From: Anaerolineales bacterium
GTDB taxonomy: Bacteria; Chloroflexota; Anaerolineae; Anaerolineales; DRMV01
Direction: 5' to 3'
Length of the DNA stretch: 39,442 nt
NCBI GenBank assembly: GCA_026996855.1
Contig: JALWJZ010000084.1
Location: 1 to 39,442, forward strand
Part shown: in pieces, positions 14,309 through 22,591 of the stretch
Layout: every line of letters begins with the position of its first letter
Position numbering within the stretch: the first letter of the stretch is position 1
Program-made: the position numbers and the translations under genes
Notes under the pieces: generated by a model
What the model was told of the DNA's origin: nothing
Databases searched by the model: none
The model's input: the letters and a program-made list of their open reading frames with translations, nothing else

Positions 14309-15070
14309 ATGGCCGATACGCTGGAAATTCGCAATCTGCATGCTCGCACCGAAGAGCGGGAAATTCTCAAAGGTGTCAACCTGACCATCCGCAAGGGTGA
14401 GGTCCATGCGCTCATGGGTCCCAACGGCGCGGGCAAGAGCACCCTGGCTTATGTGCTCATGGGGCACCCTGCTTATGAGGTGACCGAAGGCGAAGTGTTC
14501 CTCAACGGCACCAACATCCTGGAACTGGAACCCGAAGAACGGGCCCATGCGGGCCTTTTCCTGGCCTTTCAGTACCCGGTGGCCGTGCCGGGCGTGACCA
14601 TCGCCAACTTTTTGCGCGCGGCTCTAAACGCCAAGCGGCAGGCCCAGGGTCTGGAGGAGATTTCCATCCTGGAGTTCCGCAAACTCCTGATGGACAAAAT
14701 GCGTCTGCTCAAGATGGACCCGGCCTTTGCCGGCCGCTACGTGAACGACGGTTTCAGCGGCGGTGAGAAGAAGAAGGCCGAGATTTTGCAGATGGCCGTG
14801 CTGGAACCCGAATTCGCGGTGCTGGACGAGACCGACTCGGGCCTGGACATCGACGCGTTGCGCATCGTGGCCGAGGGCATCAACGCGCTGCGAGGTCCCG
14901 AGCGCGGGTTCCTCATCATTACCCACTACAAGCGCATCCTGGACTACGTGCGGCCCGACTTCGTGCACGTGATGGTGGACGGCCGCATCGCGGCTTCCGG
15001 CGGGCCGGAACTGGCCGACCAACTGGAAGCCAAGGGCTACGAAGGCCTGTTGCAGGCCGTGGCCCAGTGA
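14309..15070 (+). CDS. sufC: SUF Fe-S assembly ATPase SufC
   Basis: ABC-type ATPase of the SufBCD scaffold that builds Fe-S clusters in the cytoplasm. The 253-residue protein shows the Walker A motif GPNGAGKST (37-45), the Q-loop region [12 protein letters not shown], the ABC signature FSGGEKKK and the Walker [12 protein letters not shown]. It ends with the switch His in [10 protein letters not shown]. It has no membrane domain. RBS AGGAG lies nine bases before the ATG. First gene of the suf operon under the promoter at 14244-14272. Confidence 0.97.
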   Translation: MADTLEIRNLHARTEEREILKGVNLTIRKGEVHALMGPNGAGKSTLAYVLMGHPAYEVTEGEVFLNGTNILELEPEERAHAGLFLAFQYPVAVPGVTIANFLRAALNAKRQAQGLEEISILEFRKLLMDKMRLLKMDPAFAGRYVNDGFSGGEKKKAEILQMAVLEPEFAVLDETDSGLDIDALRIVAEGINALRGPERGFLIITHYKRILDYVRPDFVHVMVDGRIAASGGPELADQLEAKGYEGLLQAVAQ

Positions 15071-15093
15071 TTGGAGGGCCGTCAGCAGACCGG

Positions 15094-15191
15094 TCGGCTG
15101 TCGGCTAACGGCCAACGGCCAACGGCTAACGGCCAACGGCTAACGGCTGACGGCCAACGGCTAACGGCTATCGACCAACGGCCAACGGCTA
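15094..15191. repeat. Heptamer tandem array (14 units) between sufC and sufB
   Basis: Fourteen in-phase heptamers, mostly ACGGCCA and ACGGCTA, with TCGGCTG, TCGGCTA and TCGACCA variants, fill nearly all of the 138-base gap between sufC and sufB. The array stops 17 bases before the sufB ATG, leaving the ribosome site intact. Confidence 0.93.
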
Positions 15192-15208
15192 ACGAATGGA
15201 GGTGACCT

Positions 15209-16618
15209 ATGGCGACGCCCGCCGTCGAACTGTTGCGAGAACTGGAAGAGTACAAGTACGGGTGGCGCATCCCCGATGTGTACGTGTACAAGGCCCCCAA
15301 GGGGCTGAACGAGGACGTCATCCGCAAGATTTCCGAAATGAAAGAAGAGCCGGAATGGATGCTGGAATACCGGCTCAAGGCCCTCAAGCACTTCCTGGAG
15401 CGCCCCATGCCCACCTGGGGACCGGACCTTTCCGAACTGGACTTCGACAGCATCACTTACTACGTGAAGCCCGCGGAGCGGGAAAGTCGCTCCTGGGACG
15501 AGGTGCCTGAAGAAATCAAGAGGACCTTCGAGCGGTTGGGCATTCCCGAGGCCGAGCAGAAATTCCTGGCCGGTGTGGGCGCGCAGTTCGAATCCGAAAT
15601 GGTGTACCACCGTATCAAGGAGGAATTGGAGCGGTTGGGGGTCATTTTCGTGAGCATCGAAGAGGGTCTGAAGAAGTACCCGGACCTGTTCCGTCGGTAC
15701 TTCGGCAAAGTGGTGCCTTACACGGACAACAAATTCGCCGCGCTCAACGCGGCGGCCTGGTCCGGCGGTTCCTTCATCTACATTCCGCCGGGGGTGAAGG
15801 TGGAGCAGCCCTTGCAGGCCTACTTCCGCCTGAACATGCCCGACATCGGCCAGTTCGAGCGCACCCTCATCATCGTGGACGAAGGCGCGGAGGCCCATTA
15901 CGTGGAAGGCTGCACCGCGCCCATGTACAGCACTTATTCCCTGCACACCGGCGTCATCGAAATCGTGGTCAAGCGGGGCGCGCGCTTCCGTTACACCACC
16001 ATCCAGAACTGGTCCACCAACGTGTTCAACCTGGTGACCCAGCGGGCGCTGGTGCACCAGGATGCGCACATGGAGTGGGTGGACGCGAACATCGGCTCCA
16101 AGGTGACCATGAAGTACCCCTCTTGCTACTTGCTGGAGCCGGGTGCCCACGGTGAAATTCTTTCCATGGCCTTTGCCAAGGACGGCCAGGTCATCGACAA
16201 CGGCGGCAAGGTGCTGCACTTCGCGCCCAACACCACCAGCAAAATCGTGTCCAAGTCGGTGAGCAAGGGCACGGGCCGGGCTTCGTATCGCGGCCTGGTG
16301 AAGGTGCACCAGGGGGCCAAGGGGGTGAAATCCCACGTGGTGTGCGACGCGCTGCTCATCGACGAGCACTCCCGCTCCGACACGTACCCCTACATCGAAA
16401 TCGAAGAGGACGACGTGACCATCGGCCACGAGGCTTCCGTCTCCCGGGTGAGCGAAGAGCAGGTCTTCTACCTGCGCAGCCGGGGCCTCTCCGAAGAGGA
16501 AGCCGTGACCATGGTGGTGGCCGGGTTCATCGAGCCCCTGGTGCGGGAACTGCCCATGGAATACGCGGTGGAACTCAACCGGCTGGTCCAGTTGGAAATG
16601 GAAGGCTCGGTGGGTTAG
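15209..16618 (+). CDS. sufB: SUF scaffold protein SufB
   Basis: Core scaffold subunit on which the nascent Fe-S cluster is built from sulfur delivered by the desulfurase. The 469-residue protein matches the usual length. The beta-helix core includes [25 protein letters not shown] and [22 protein letters not shown]. Cys379 ([11 protein letters not shown]) and Glu408 (IGHEAS) are 29 residues apart, the same spacing as the functional Cys405 and Glu434 of E. coli SufB. The ATG has GGAGG seven bases upstream, directly after the heptamer array. Second gene of the operon. Confidence 0.97.
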   Translation: MATPAVELLRELEEYKYGWRIPDVYVYKAPKGLNEDVIRKISEMKEEPEWMLEYRLKALKHFLERPMPTWGPDLSELDFDSITYYVKPAERESRSWDEVPEEIKRTFERLGIPEAEQKFLAGVGAQFESEMVYHRIKEELERLGVIFVSIEEGLKKYPDLFRRYFGKVVPYTDNKFAALNAAAWSGGSFIYIPPGVKVEQPLQAYFRLNMPDIGQFERTLIIVDEGAEAHYVEGCTAPMYSTYSLHTGVIEIVVKRGARFRYTTIQNWSTNVFNLVTQRALVHQDAHMEWVDANIGSKVTMKYPSCYLLEPGAHGEILSMAFAKDGQVIDNGGKVLHFAPNTTSKIVSKSVSKGTGRASYRGLVKVHQGAKGVKSHVVCDALLIDEHSRSDTYPYIEIEEDDVTIGHEASVSRVSEEQVFYLRSRGLSEEEAVTMVVAGFIEPLVRELPMEYAVELNRLVQLEMEGSVG

Positions 16619-16631
16619 ACCCCTCCCTCGC

Positions 16632-16667
16632 CGAAGCGGGACCTGGTGTGCAACAGGTCCCGCTTCG
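16632..16667 (+). other. 14-bp intercistronic hairpin between sufB and sufD
   Basis: CGAAGCGGGACCTG pairs perfectly with CAGGTCCCGCTTCG around an eight-base loop. No T-run follows, so it is more likely an mRNA processing or stability stem, or an attenuator, than a full terminator. Confidence 0.7.
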
Positions 16668-16668
16668 A

Positions 16669-16677
16669 TGCTAAAAT
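16669..16677 (+). promoter_or_regulatory. Possible internal promoter of sufD-dps
   Basis: TGCTAAAAT, an extended -10, directly follows the intercistronic hairpin. It would start transcription about 14 bases before the sufD ATG. No -35 is evident. Confidence 0.35.
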
Positions 16678-16697
16678 CTTTCCCTGGAGGAAACCTC

Positions 16698-18047
16698 ATG
16701 ACCCAAAACAGCCCCGTCGTGACGCGACGCGTGCGAACTCGACGCAAGGAAGTGCGCCTGCCTTTTACCCGGGAGCAGGTGCGTCTCACCGAACATCCCG
16801 GGATTCGGGCCTTTCGGACCAAGGCCTGGGAAACGTACGAGGTCATTCCCATGCCCACCACCCAGGACGAAGCCTGGCGACGTACAGACATCCGCGGCCT
16901 GCCCGCGGAGAGTTTTCGCCTGCCGGAAGAGGTGGTGGGCCTGACCGGCCCCGAAGCGCCGGCCCATTTGAAGGAGTCGCCCCTGGGCGAGGAACTGGCC
17001 GGGCAGTTGGTGCTTTCCCTGGAGGAGCCGGTGGTGGCCCGGCTGGACGCGGCCCTGGCTGAACAGGGTGTGATTTTCACCGATTTGCGCACTGCGGAAC
17101 GGGAGTACCCCGACCTGCTGGCCCGGCTCATGGGCCAGGTAGTCAAGCCGGTGGAGGGTAAGTTCGCGGCCCTGGCCCAGGCCATGGCCCGGGGCGGCGC
17201 GCTGGTGTACATTCCCCAGGGCGTCCACCTGGATCGGGCCCTGCACGTGCTCCTATGGGGGCCGGTGGGGCGGCTGGCGTACTTCGACCACCTCATCCTC
17301 TGGCTGGAAGCCGGCGCGAAGGCCACCGTGGTGGTGGAATGGGCTTCTCCCGACGAGCCGGAAGAGGCCATGCATGTGGGCGCGGTGGAACTTCACGTGG
17401 GCGAGGACGCGGACCTGACCTTTGTGGAATTGCAATCCTGGGGGACCCACATGTGGAATTTCACCCACGAACGGGCCCGGGTGGGCCGCAACGCCCGCCT
17501 GAACTGGATTTTGGGCGCGGTGGGCAGCAAACTCACCAAGAGCTTCATGGACATCGACCTGGTGGAACCCGGTGCGGAAGGGTACATGTCGGGTTTTTAC
17601 TTCGCGGACGACCACCAGCACATGGACCATGACACCCAACAGAACCACCTGGCGCCCCACACCACCAGCGACCTGCTCTTCAAGGGCGCAGTCAAGGACG
17701 CGGCCCGCTCCGTGTGGCAGGGCCTGATTTACGTGGCCCCCGGCGCGCAGGGCACCGACGGCTACCAGGCCAACCGCAACCTGGTGCTCAACAGCGGCGC
17801 GCGAGCCGATTCCATCCCCGGCCTGGAAATCATGGCCAACCAGGTGCGCTGCACCCACGGTGCCACTGTGAGCCGCATGGACGAGGAGCAAATCTTCTAC
17901 TTACGCACCCGAGGCCTGCCCCGCAAAGAGGCCGAGCGCCTGCTCATCGAAGGTTTCTTCGCAGAAATCCTGGACCGCATCCCCTTCGAGAAAATACGGG
18001 AGCGTTTCCGCGCGGGCATCGACCGCAAGATGGGGTATGGAGGCTGA
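16698..18047 (+). CDS. sufD: SUF assembly protein SufD
   Basis: SufB paralogue that pairs with SufB and SufC. The 449-residue protein has the family's beta-helix core and the shared C-terminal signature GAQGTDGYQANRNLVLNSGA, then CTHGATVSRMDEEQIFYLRTRG. The His-rich stretch DDHQHMDHDTQQNH precedes it. Compared with SufB the cluster-related Cys is absent (YQANRNLVL in place of SHVVCDALL). The ATG at 16698 has GGAGG seven bases upstream; the frame is open ten codons earlier but without support. Third suf gene, with dps 38 bases downstream. Confidence 0.95.
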   Translation: MTQNSPVVTRRVRTRRKEVRLPFTREQVRLTEHPGIRAFRTKAWETYEVIPMPTTQDEAWRRTDIRGLPAESFRLPEEVVGLTGPEAPAHLKESPLGEELAGQLVLSLEEPVVARLDAALAEQGVIFTDLRTAEREYPDLLARLMGQVVKPVEGKFAALAQAMARGGALVYIPQGVHLDRALHVLLWGPVGRLAYFDHLILWLEAGAKATVVVEWASPDEPEEAMHVGAVELHVGEDADLTFVELQSWGTHMWNFTHERARVGRNARLNWILGAVGSKLTKSFMDIDLVEPGAEGYMSGFYFADDHQHMDHDTQQNHLAPHTTSDLLFKGAVKDAARSVWQGLIYVAPGAQGTDGYQANRNLVLNSGARADSIPGLEIMANQVRCTHGATVSRMDEEQIFYLRTRGLPRKEAERLLIEGFFAEILDRIPFEKIRERFRAGIDRKMGYGG

Positions 18048-18085
18048 GGGCATCGAACCGATTTCTGTCTGTCAGGAGGTGAAAC

Positions 18086-18568
18086 ATGACCGCATTCACG
18101 ACTCATATCGATTTGTCCGCTCCGGTTCGAGAGCAAATGATTGCGCTGTTGAACCAGACCCTGGCCAACCTGGCCGACCTGTACGGTCAGACCAAGCAGG
18201 CCCATTGGAACGTGAAGGGTTCGGCTTTCTACGCCCTGCACAAACTCTACGACGAACTGGCCGAGGAACTGGAAGACTACATCGACACCGTGGCCGAACG
18301 GATTACCGCGCTGGGCGGCCTGGCTGCGGGCACCGTGCGCAAGGCCGCGGAGGCTTCGCAATTGCCCGAGTTGCCTCTGGAAACGGTGGAAGGCATGGCC
18401 CTCACCCGGGCCCTGGTGGAGCGGTATGCCCAGGCCGCGGCCCAGGTGCGGTCCGCCATCGCCCAGGCCGAAGCCGCCGGCGACATGGGCACCGCCGACC
18501 TGTTCACCGAGGTGGTCCGGGGCCTGGACAAGGCCCTGTGGTTCCTGGAGGCCCACATCCAGGCCTGA
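18086..18568 (+). CDS. dps: Dps-family ferritin-like DNA-protection protein
   Basis: Stores iron and consumes peroxide in a 12-mer shell. The 160-residue product has all ferroxidase ligands at the E. coli spacing: His40, His52, Asp56, Asp67 and Glu71, corresponding to His51, His63, Asp67, Asp78 and Glu82. Motifs are KQAHWNVKGSAF and LHKLYDELAEELEDYIDTVA. The N-terminus is short and not lysine-rich, so DNA binding is uncertain. AGGAGGTG precedes the ATG. Placed 38 bases after sufD, it joins iron storage and oxidative protection to cluster assembly. A strong terminator follows. Confidence 0.95.
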   Translation: MTAFTTHIDLSAPVREQMIALLNQTLANLADLYGQTKQAHWNVKGSAFYALHKLYDELAEELEDYIDTVAERITALGGLAAGTVRKAAEASQLPELPLETVEGMALTRALVERYAQAAAQVRSAIAQAEAAGDMGTADLFTEVVRGLDKALWFLEAHIQA

Positions 18569-18597
18569 ACCCGACCTGTGCAAAGGCCAAACTTCCC

Positions 18598-18632
18598 AAA
18601 ACGGGCGCTTCTTGCAGCGCCCGTTTTTCTTT
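18598..18632 (+). terminator. Terminator of the suf-dps operon
   Basis: AAAACGGGCGCT-TCTTGC-AGCGCCCGTTTT, a 12-bp perfect stem followed by TCTTTTT. It lies 29 bases after the dps stop. Confidence 0.92.
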
Positions 18633-18733
18633 TTGGCAGTGGGGTGGGTTCCTTATCCTGACTTTTCCCTGACGTTTTCCCGAAAGATGGAGGGCGATGG
18701 TCGGCTCTTTGGTTCTCTCTTGGGAGGTGCGTT

Positions 18734-20569
18734 ATGCGTAGCCGTGTACTGTGGCTTGTTGTGGTTTTGGGGGCGCTGTTGGGGTTGTTGGTTGCCTGTA
18801 GTTTTGGCACGGAAGGCGGTCGGCAACCCGCGTCGTCCCCATCGCCTCGGGGCTCCGCCCCCGTGGTCCTTTCCCCCACGTTTACGGCTTCTCCGCAACC
18901 CTCGCCCACCCCCGCGATGCCGGAGGTCCAAATCCGCATCGCGCGGAAGGATGGAAGCGCGCTCAGCACCGTGCCCGACTGCGCAACGTTGTTCGCCAAT
19001 GAGGGCCGAGATTATCTGCTGGTGTTCTATCTGCCTTCCGAAATCGGCGATGTCCTCGAAATCGACGTGTTCGACCGGGACCAAGAGATGACCTCGATGA
19101 CTTTGTATACCGGATCCACAGCGGACTTACCAGGAGGATGGCAGGGTATGGCGATGGCGTTGAGTGAACTGTATACGCAGTTCTCCTCCCCGCCAACGCC
19201 GGATTCGGAATTGACCGTTCTGGTGTTTTGGGAGGATGGGGAAGAGCACTTTTTGTGCCAACCCCAACCCTGGAACCCCGAACCGGTGAATTTGGGCTAT
19301 CCACAGGATTTGGCCGTGGCCGACGTCTTTCTGCATTACGACAGCGCGGCGGAAGAGGGTACGTTCGCCGCGACGGTGTGCAATTTGGGTGGGCGTACTT
19401 CAACTCCTTTCAATCTGGTGCTGGAGGCCAACGGCGTGACTATTCAGCAAGAAGTGCAACGGGCTATTCTCCCGTGGGCATGCATGGATGTCGTTGCCGA
19501 CCAGCCCTTTTCCGCCTTTGGGGTGCAACAGCCGGGACAGGTGCAGGTTTGCGCCGAGGTGAAGCCCGCCGTAGCGGAGGGCCCCGCGGGGAACGACGCT
19601 TTCGCCGCCACCCTGGAGGTCACTCGGGTAAGCACCCGGCCTTCCCAAGAGGCGTTGCGTTCGTATCAGACTTGCCTGCAAGCCACTGGTAATCAAGATT
19701 TCCCCGAAGGCTATCCGGTGTGCACTTATCTACTCCAGGGCGCGCCTCTGTCCGAGCGAGACGAAGTAAGCGCCCAGAAAGGGAATTTCCTGGTGGTGGT
19801 ACCGCGCCCTTTGTCGGGGGCCATTGGGACCACGGTTTCCACTTTTGCGCTCTGTGGAGAACAGGCCTTGAATTTCTTCCCCTGGGCGGATGCCGAATCG
19901 GAATCCTGGATGGCCTTTGGCTATCCCGCGAGCGATACCTCCGACCATCATGCGTTAGCCGGGTATATGTATTTCGCTACCTCCCCTGGTGACCCGCTCT
20001 TTTGGTTCAGCCACCCGCGCCTTACCCAGGGGAAGTGTGTCCAGCCCGTCTTCTCCCATGAATTCTTCCACCTCGTTGTCCAGCGCTTCATTGAAAAAAG
20101 TTACCGCGATGAACAGGGTGTGGAATATGTCCCGGGGGTTATCTTGCCTTACATGCTGGATGAAGGCCTGGCTACATGGGGAGCGGCTACCTTGAACCCG
20201 CAACCTAAGAACCCGCAATGTCAGGAGCAGGGCTTCATGGAGGGAGGCGAGTTATGGCCGTATCTCCAGATGGGTAAACCTTACGAAGAGCAATTGGCGA
20301 TGCTCAAGCAAACCATGTCGCCCGAAGAGGCCGAAACCTGGTACTCCCACATCCTTTACAACACGGGGGCTTGTTTCTGGAAATACATCGAGGACAAGCA
20401 TGGCGTGGAGGCCATCAGCCGCATATTGGAAGGCATGGCCAACTCATCCCAAGACCTCTGTGTATCCTTCCTGGATACCTTTGTGGCCCCGGTGATCGGC
20501 AAGGAGGACTATCCGGAGCTCGAGAAACGTTTCGGCCTTACGCCGGAGGTGAGCGTTTGCGACTTTTAG
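18734..20569 (+). CDS. Lipoprotein with an HExxH metallopeptidase signature, family unknown
   Basis: A 611-residue exported protein. The signal peptide ends in the lipobox LLVAC (Cys22), followed by a Ser/Pro/Thr-rich linker (about 30-62). The middle (about 65-310) is beta-rich and Cys-containing and includes a CARDB-like stretch (VTVCNLGGRTSTPFNLVLEA is suggestive only). The C-terminal part has FSHEFFH (His442, Glu443, His446) and, 31 residues on, LDEGLATWGA (Glu477). This is the HExxH...E arrangement of gluzincin zinc peptidases. GGGAGG lies upstream of the ATG. I do not recognise the family; substrate unknown. It lies between the dps terminator and the small gene before sufS, with no sign of linkage to SUF. 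Confidence 0.78.
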   Translation: MRSRVLWLVVVLGALLGLLVACSFGTEGGRQPASSPSPRGSAPVVLSPTFTASPQPSPTPAMPEVQIRIARKDGSALSTVPDCATLFANEGRDYLLVFYLPSEIGDVLEIDVFDRDQEMTSMTLYTGSTADLPGGWQGMAMALSELYTQFSSPPTPDSELTVLVFWEDGEEHFLCQPQPWNPEPVNLGYPQDLAVADVFLHYDSAAEEGTFAATVCNLGGRTSTPFNLVLEANGVTIQQEVQRAILPWACMDVVADQPFSAFGVQQPGQVQVCAEVKPAVAEGPAGNDAFAATLEVTRVSTRPSQEALRSYQTCLQATGNQDFPEGYPVCTYLLQGAPLSERDEVSAQKGNFLVVVPRPLSGAIGTTVSTFALCGEQALNFFPWADAESESWMAFGYPASDTSDHHALAGYMYFATSPGDPLFWFSHPRLTQGKCVQPVFSHEFFHLVVQRFIEKSYRDEQGVEYVPGVILPYMLDEGLATWGAATLNPQPKNPQCQEQGFMEGGELWPYLQMGKPYEEQLAMLKQTMSPEEAETWYSHILYNTGACFWKYIEDKHGVEAISRILEGMANSSQDLCVSFLDTFVAPVIGKEDYPELEKRFGLTPEVSVCDF

Positions 20570-20608
20570 AAGCGCTTTGAAGCCGAGGGAGGGGGAGACG
20601 CCGTGACC

Positions 20609-20652
20609 AGGGGCCGGGTTGCTGTGGAAATTCCGCTGCCAGCCCGGCCCCT
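20609..20652 (+). terminator. Terminator-like hairpin after the lipoprotein gene
   Basis: A 13-bp stem (AGGGGCCGGGTTG with CAGCCCGGCCCCT, one G-T pair) begins 39 bases after the stop codon. It is followed by a weak tract, TTCCGCGCGCTTTT. The stem is strong but the T-tract poor. Confidence 0.5.
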
Positions 20653-20744
20653 TTCCGCGCGCTTTTGCGTCGTTTTGCATATACTTGGGATACAGAAGAC
20701 CATCCCGCGAACCAACTTCCACACGGATGCGGAGGATGAGCACG

Positions 20745-21017
20745 ATGGCTCACATTCGGTTGCGGAACGAGGGACCGACGCGTGCGCGCTTTGAGGTGGG
20801 TGATAAGGTGGAGGTCTACTGCGACCACGAAAACCGCAAAGGCGAACGGGTGCGCGGTTGGGTGCAGGGCACGGTGGTTCAGGTGGATGCAAAGATGGTG
20901 GCCATCCAGTTCAACGTACCCGTTTACCTGACCAACGGCTGGATGATACCCGACCAGGTTTTATGGCTACCCATTCACTCGTCCAATATCCGTCCGGCGC
21001 GTAAACGTCGTCGTTGA
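20745..21017 (+). CDS. Small basic protein with a KOW/SH3-like core
   Basis: A 90-residue protein with a likely small beta-barrel: FEVGDKVEVYC, GWVQGTVVQVD, KMVAIQFNVPVYL, then a very basic tail (RPARKRRR). The pattern of glycine turns and alternating hydrophobics resembles KOW or SH3-like RNA/DNA-binding barrels, but no family is recognised. GGAGG lies nine bases before the chosen ATG; the ATG at 20736 is too close to that site. Nucleic-acid binding is an inference from charge and fold. Confidence 0.65.
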   Translation: MAHIRLRNEGPTRARFEVGDKVEVYCDHENRKGERVRGWVQGTVVQVDAKMVAIQFNVPVYLTNGWMIPDQVLWLPIHSSNIRPARKRRR

Positions 21018-21173
21018 GCCGGTTGCGTTCCATCTTGCCGGTTTGTCCATTATCCAATATCCAAAGCCAAGGCGTTCGCCTTGCGGGTGGGTACAACCAG
21101 GCCCTGGATTCGTTTTTTCCAATCTCAGCCTCGTGTTATAAACGTTAAGAAAGCCACTGGGCGGCTTGGGTCA

Positions 21174-21187
21174 CTCCTCGCGAGGAG
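21174..21187 (+). promoter_or_regulatory. Palindrome that buries the sufS ribosome binding site
   Basis: CTCCTCGCGAGGAG is a perfect 14-base palindrome whose right arm is the Shine-Dalgarno sequence GAGGAGG of sufS. As RNA it could fold into a five-bp hairpin with a CGCG loop and hold the site closed. Confidence 0.4.
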
Positions 21188-21198
21188 GTAGGGATTTC

Positions 21199-22437
21199 AT
21201 GGTTTCAGCTTTGCCTCTGGAACGTGTCCGGGCGGATTTTCCCGTTTTGCAGCGGGAGGTGCGCCCTGGTGTCCCTCTGGTATATCTGGATTCGACCGCC
21301 AGCACCTTGAAACCGCGACCCATCATCGAGCGCATGGCGGCGTTTTACCTGCACCACTACGCCAACATCCACCGCGGCATCCACACCCTGGCCGAAGAAG
21401 CCACGGAAGCCTACGAAGGTGCCCGAGCGCGGGTGGCCCGCTTCATTGGTGCGGCCCATCCCGAAGAAATCGTCTTCGTGCGCAACGCCACCGAAGCTAT
21501 CAACCTGGTGGCCCGAACCTGGGGGCGCGCCTTTCTGAAAGAAGGGGACCTGGTGCTTCTCACCGAAATGGAGCACCATGCCAACATCGTACCCTGGCAA
21601 CAACTGGCCCGGGAAAAGGGCATTCGCCTGGCCTTCGTGCCTTTTCATCCCGAAACGGGCCGTTTGGACCTGGAAGCCTACGAAGACCTCCTGGCCCAGG
21701 GGCCGAAGTTGGTGGCCTTCGTGCACATGTCCAACGTGCTGGGCACGGTGAACCCGGTGGCCGAGATGACGCGGCAGGCCCATGAAGCCGGCGCGGCGGT
21801 ACTGGTGGACGGTGCCCAGGCCGCGCCCCATTATCCGGTGAACGTGCAGGCCCTGGGCGCGGATTTCTACGTTTTTTCCGGGCATAAGATGTTGGGGCCG
21901 ACGGGCATCGGAGTGCTTTACGGGCGGCGAGACCTTTTGGAAGCCATGCCGCCTTTTTTGGGCGGGGGCGGCATGATTCGTAAAGTCACCCTGGAAGGGT
22001 TCACCCCCGCCGACCTTCCGGCCAAGTACGAGGCCGGCACCCCGGCCATTGGCGAGGCCATCGGGCTGGCCGCGGCCATCGAATACCTGGAAACCCTGGG
22101 TTGGGAAGCCATCACCGCCCACGAACGGGACCTGGGCGCATATTTGCTCCCTCGCTTGCTGGAAGTACCGGGTCTCCATCTCCTGGGACCTGCCGATATG
22201 GAAAACCGGGGCGGTGTGTTTTCTTTCTGGCTGGAAGCAGCCCACCCCCACGATGTGGCTCAGGTCTTGGACCATTACGGTGTGGCGGTGCGGGCCGGGC
22301 ACCATTGCGCGCAACCCTTGCATCGGCGGTATGGGTATCCGGCCAGCACCCGGGCCAGCCTCTACCTGTACAATACTCGGGAAGACCTGGACCGGCTGCT
22401 GAAAGCCCTGTACCGGGTGGTCGAGATGTTTGGGTAA
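21199..22437 (+). CDS. sufS: Cysteine desulfurase SufS
   Basis: PLP enzyme that takes sulfur from cysteine to an active-site persulfide for Fe-S assembly. The 412-residue protein has the type II (SufS/CsdA) layout. PLP Lys230 lies in FSGHKMLGPTGIG, and the catalytic Cys370 in RAGHHCAQPLHRRYG sits on the short loop typical of SufS. Other motifs are YLDSTAST, NIHRGIHTLA, EMEHHANIVPWQ and VDGAQAAPH. The ATG at 21199 follows GAGGAGG by ten bases. It is not in the sufCBD operon but about 2.6 kb after dps, under its own control. No SufU or SufE sulfur acceptor is visible in the window. Confidence 0.95.
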   Translation: MVSALPLERVRADFPVLQREVRPGVPLVYLDSTASTLKPRPIIERMAAFYLHHYANIHRGIHTLAEEATEAYEGARARVARFIGAAHPEEIVFVRNATEAINLVARTWGRAFLKEGDLVLLTEMEHHANIVPWQQLAREKGIRLAFVPFHPETGRLDLEAYEDLLAQGPKLVAFVHMSNVLGTVNPVAEMTRQAHEAGAAVLVDGAQAAPHYPVNVQALGADFYVFSGHKMLGPTGIGVLYGRRDLLEAMPPFLGGGGMIRKVTLEGFTPADLPAKYEAGTPAIGEAIGLAAAIEYLETLGWEAITAHERDLGAYLLPRLLEVPGLHLLGPADMENRGGVFSFWLEAAHPHDVAQVLDHYGVAVRAGHHCAQPLHRRYGYPASTRASLYLYNTREDLDRLLKALYRVVEMFG

Positions 22438-22561
22438 GGTGACGTGCGCAAGGCCAGGTTTTCCCCTTCCAAAGGGCCTGGCACCCGTGTTATGGCGCGT
22501 TTCTCATGGTGTTCTCATTGAAGAAGCGCGCTTGATACGACCATTTTGTCCGGAACCAGGG

Positions 22562-22567
22562 TATAAT
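22562..22567 (+). promoter_or_regulatory. -10 element for the LysM gene
   Basis: A perfect TATAAT, 25 bases before the LysM-gene ATG, in the 154-base gap after sufS. The -35 region is not convincing. Confidence 0.4.
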
Positions 22568-22591
22568 GGGGCCGTACATTCGGGAGGTTCT

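Noticed and set aside
15094-15191. Heptamer array as a CRISPR array
   Set aside because: Units are seven bases with no spacers; CRISPR repeats are 23-47 bases separated by unique spacers. The same applies to the arrays at 34143-34463.
15161-17371. Minus-strand open frame of 736 codons opposite sufB and sufD
   Set aside because: Shadow of the SUF genes, with no family resemblance or ribosome site.
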